From: Symbiodinium natans
Lineage: Eukaryota > Sar > Dinophyceae > Suessiales > Symbiodiniaceae
Assembly (NCBI GenBank): GCA_905221605.1
Contig: CAJNDS010000247.1
Coordinates: forward strand, 379,138-419,137
Direction of reading: 5' to 3'
Length of the DNA stretch: 40,000 bases
In this document: positions 37,646 through 40,000 of the stretch, one piece after another
How positions within the stretch are numbered: the first letter of the stretch is position 1
How the letters are laid out: each line of letters begins with the position of its first letter
Made by a program: the position numbers and the translations under genes
The notes under the pieces: model-generated
What the model was told of the DNA's origin: nothing
The model's database searches: none
What the model saw: only the letters and a program-made list of their open reading frames with translations

Positions 37646-38199
37646 TGCAAAAGCTGGCCCACACGACGCCTCGTACTGCAGACCTGAGGAAGTCTCGGTG
37701 ACCTCATCACGCCTTGGTGCATGAAGTCGTCATCTACTGCCCAGATACCGAATCAAAAAAATCCAGGGGCAGGGCTGACGGTTCTCCTGCTGCAATCAAG
37801 CGGAAACTGCGAGCTGCTGGCTGTGATTCGCACAAAAGTTTCTGAACAAGCTTCGGTCCTCCAAAAACTGGTCGTCGGTCTGGGACTCAGAGACTTCAGC
37901 CTCCTCGTCTGCACCTGCGCGAACTGCCTGCGTCGTCAACAACTTGGGATTGAAATTTGCTAGGACTCCGCTCGGAAATCCAGGGACAGTGCAAAAAGCA
38001 GGGCAATCAACAACCAGGTTCGGATGCTATGCGCCTCAGACAAAGAAGCGGAAGCTTCGATCACTGGATCGAGGCACATAAACCAGACTCACACGACGAA
38101 GCTGAGAAGAGGACGGCCATGACATGTAACCCGGCTCCGAGTTGCTAGAGCTCAAGCTGACGGATGGTAGAAACAATCTGTTTATGGAGGACGCGAGTG
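37646..38199. other. Stretch without a supported gene
   Basis: Open frames on the plus strand (about 37721-37963) and others lack support; the 3' end of the minus-strand gene above may extend into it. Confidence 0.3.
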
Positions 38200-39830
38200 G
38201 GTCAAGTCCGCTTTGTGGTGAAGCCACGCGACCTTTCTGCAGGGCGTGCAAGCATGCCTGCTCGATCCTGCGATAACGGCGCTTTGCACCAAGAAACGTG
38301 TTGGAGCGCACGGTATTCGCGCGCAACTTTTTATGCTGCATGGAACACGCAGATACGGAGAGGTCATGCCGATGCCTAACCAATAATGTAAACCTCCCAG
38401 CTTTGGAAGCGTGCCATGCGACGGTGAAACTCAGAGGGGCTCAAGGGGTCTGGAAACGACCACAAGTCAAACAGTGCCGCAAAATAGGTCTTCAACAGCC
38501 GGTTTGGGAGCAACACTGCTCCATCTTTTCCCACCACCCCACGCTGGGAAAACTGCACTAAAACGAGCTACTGCGCATTCAACACATCGGCCACCTCGGA
38601 TGGTTCTACGGGGTGGTATAATATTATAAGGGGTATAAGGGGGGTATAAGGGGGGTATAAGGGGGGTACAAAGGGGCCAAAAGGGGCCTCAAGGACAAAC
38701 GGGGGTATGGAGGGAGAGGGGTAACTGCGTGGTGTACCCGCCAGACTTTGCCACTCAAGCTAACATGGCCAGGGAACCTCTGGATTCAAGTCGCCGCATT
38801 GTTGCTGCAAAGCTCGCGCCACAGAAGGGCCGGTCAATCCATCCATGCCACGAATCCTTTCTTGCAGGTCTTAACGTCGGCAGGTCTCGAAGATTTGAAG
38901 TCAGCATTCGGCATGTGCCACGCGCATTCAAGCTAAGCGCGAAGCACTGAGCCGAGAAGGGATGCCATGGCAAAAGTCACGTCATCGGCTTGAAACTCAG
39001 AGATGCATCGCCAGAAGTCGTCGGCTTCAAACCTGACTCGGGCGTACCAGCAGAATCTGCTCTCCACGCCCTCAGAAGAAGGCGCCCCGAAGTCCTAACA
39101 AGGCCCATGATGGCCCCAGTCTCAGGCCGCTTCTCGGCTCCTTGGTCCAAGACCTCCTTCACCTCGAATGGCAGACTTAAAGGTGCTTCTGCTTGGGTTT
39201 TTTTGTCGGGTCTTAAGAGCTTACAGAAAACGACTGGCGGCCCTGGCGGAGTCCAGCAACATGTACATGGCCTCACGGGTCTCCAGCAGCTTTTTCACGA
39301 GTTTCCCGCGGTTGCCCGCGCAAGTTGTGTTGTGCTCCGCCGGTGCTCCGCCTTGGAAACGTCCTCCGCCTCCAGTGTCCGGATCTGTTCAAGAAGGGAC
39401 CTGTACCTCCAATTGCACGGGCAATGACATTTAATTGCCAGCCACTCGCCCCCACACCATGAACACCAGCATGAACAGCGCCACTCACCACTGATGCTGG
39501 TGGCCATCGCTGGGCTCAAGATCCTGGCGCCAACATGATGCAGCTGGGTAACAGAGGACCGCAGGCATGGCCTGGACCGGACTTCCGGACAGCAAAGTTT
39601 TCCTGGCCAGGTGTTGCGCTTCGAAACAGCCGTGATTATTTTGTTTGCTTCGTGCGTGGTAGGTGTTCTTTGCATGAAATACCGTCGTTAGCTGTTTGAT
39701 TGCTTTTAATTGCCGCACTCTGCCTCTTGGGAGCTTCGACTGAAGCCATCCTGGACTTCTCTTGGCTCTCCAGGGTCTCCTGCCAGCAAAACCCATCCTC
39801 GCAAACCATAAGCTCTTCATGAAAAAGGCT
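38200..39830 (-). CDS. Unrecognised multi-exon gene
   Basis: Minus-strand segments with clear coding character, in gene order: about 39690-39815 (TLESQEKSRMASVEAPKRQ, charged helix), about 39310-39400 (SLLEQIRTLEAEDVSKAEHR), about 39220-39300 (KLVKKLLETREAMYMLLDSA), about 38960-39090 (ESRFCWYARVRFEADDFWRC followed by ISEFQADDVTFAMASLLGS), about 38841-38930 (LECAWHMPNADFKSSRPADV, TGA at about 38840 if not spliced), about 38395-38500 (YFAALFDLWSFPDPLSPSEF, ending at SWE before GTTTAC) and about 38235-38320 (FLGAKRRYRRIEQACLHALQ before GGTCGC). The first three are coiled-coil-like; the aromatic-rich middle looks like a folded domain, but I cannot name it. It may be more than one gene and may extend past the window's right edge. 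Confidence 0.4.
38609..38690. repeat. GGGGGGTATAA tandem repeat
   Basis: Four to five copies of an 11-bp GGGGGGTATAA unit with decay on both sides (GGGGTATAA, GGGGGGTACAAAGGGG). It lies between two exons of the unrecognised gene. Confidence 0.75.
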
Positions 39831-40000
39831 GGTGGTTACAAGGAGTTGAGAGGATAGCCGAGTGTTTGTTCTACAGTCGTGTTGCCTTTCCCTGTTGAAC
39901 TGTTCTTGCCTATGCCGCGAAGCAGCTTCGAAAAAAATCGGCGAAGTCAGTTCGCAGTCGGGGTGCCCTGAAACGATCTTCTTTCTTCGGGGTTCGGACT
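39831..40000. other. Right-edge stretch without a supported gene
   Basis: Too short and unresolved. If the neighbouring minus-strand gene continues, its 5' exons would lie here or beyond the window. Confidence 0.2.

Overview
This window looks like nuclear DNA of a dinoflagellate, most plausibly a symbiodiniacean or a close relative. I infer this from four things. Many degenerate interstitial arrays of a TTTAGGG-type repeat are present. The well supported protein genes all lie on the minus strand. They are cut into short exons, and the inferred introns start with GT, GC or GA and end in AG. One locus pairs FKBP and cyclophilin domains, an arrangement known from alveolates. I see no bacterial operons, rRNA, tRNA, CRISPR array or complete spliced-leader sequence.

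Layout. From 1 to 9.1 kb there are TTTAGGG/CCCTAAA arrays, hairpin-rich unique DNA and two partial copies (A and B) of a coiled-coil gene. From 9.1 to 16.9 kb there are poorly resolved minus-strand exons, a better coiled-coil gene (10.8-12.9 kb) and, on the plus strand, an alpha-tubulin N-terminal fragment (13.7 kb) next to an unrecognised open exon. A third coiled-coil copy (C) lies at 16.9-18.6 kb. A DUF3223/DCL-domain gene is at 19.25-21.5 kb, and low-complexity DNA and small inverted-repeat elements follow. From 23.2 to 33.9 kb three recognisable genes lie head to tail on the minus strand: a TELO2/Tel2 homologue, a GT8 (glycogenin-like) membrane glycosyltransferase, and an FKBP plus cyclophilin immunophilin locus that may be one fused gene. 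Two unrecognised minus-strand genes (34.7-36.1 and 38.2-39.8 kb) flank a 10-bp AT-rich satellite and more small elements.

The strongest new material concerns mobile elements. A 102-nt intron of the GT8 gene is built like an introner: terminal inverted repeats, a 4-bp GTAC duplication, the donor supplied by the duplication and the acceptor by the element end, so that splicing restores the pre-insertion reading frame. A separate family of about 50-105 bp elements has GGGGGTTTCC-type ends; three of its five or six copies sit between perfect 4-bp AT-rich duplications. A 2.1-kb cassette of telomere-like arrays and hairpins interrupts coiled-coil copy A but is missing at the matching point of copy C.

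Exon boundaries were placed by eye from reading frame, splice dinucleotides and remembered family motifs. Gene spans are approximate, and each multi-exon gene is given as one entry from first to last supported exon.
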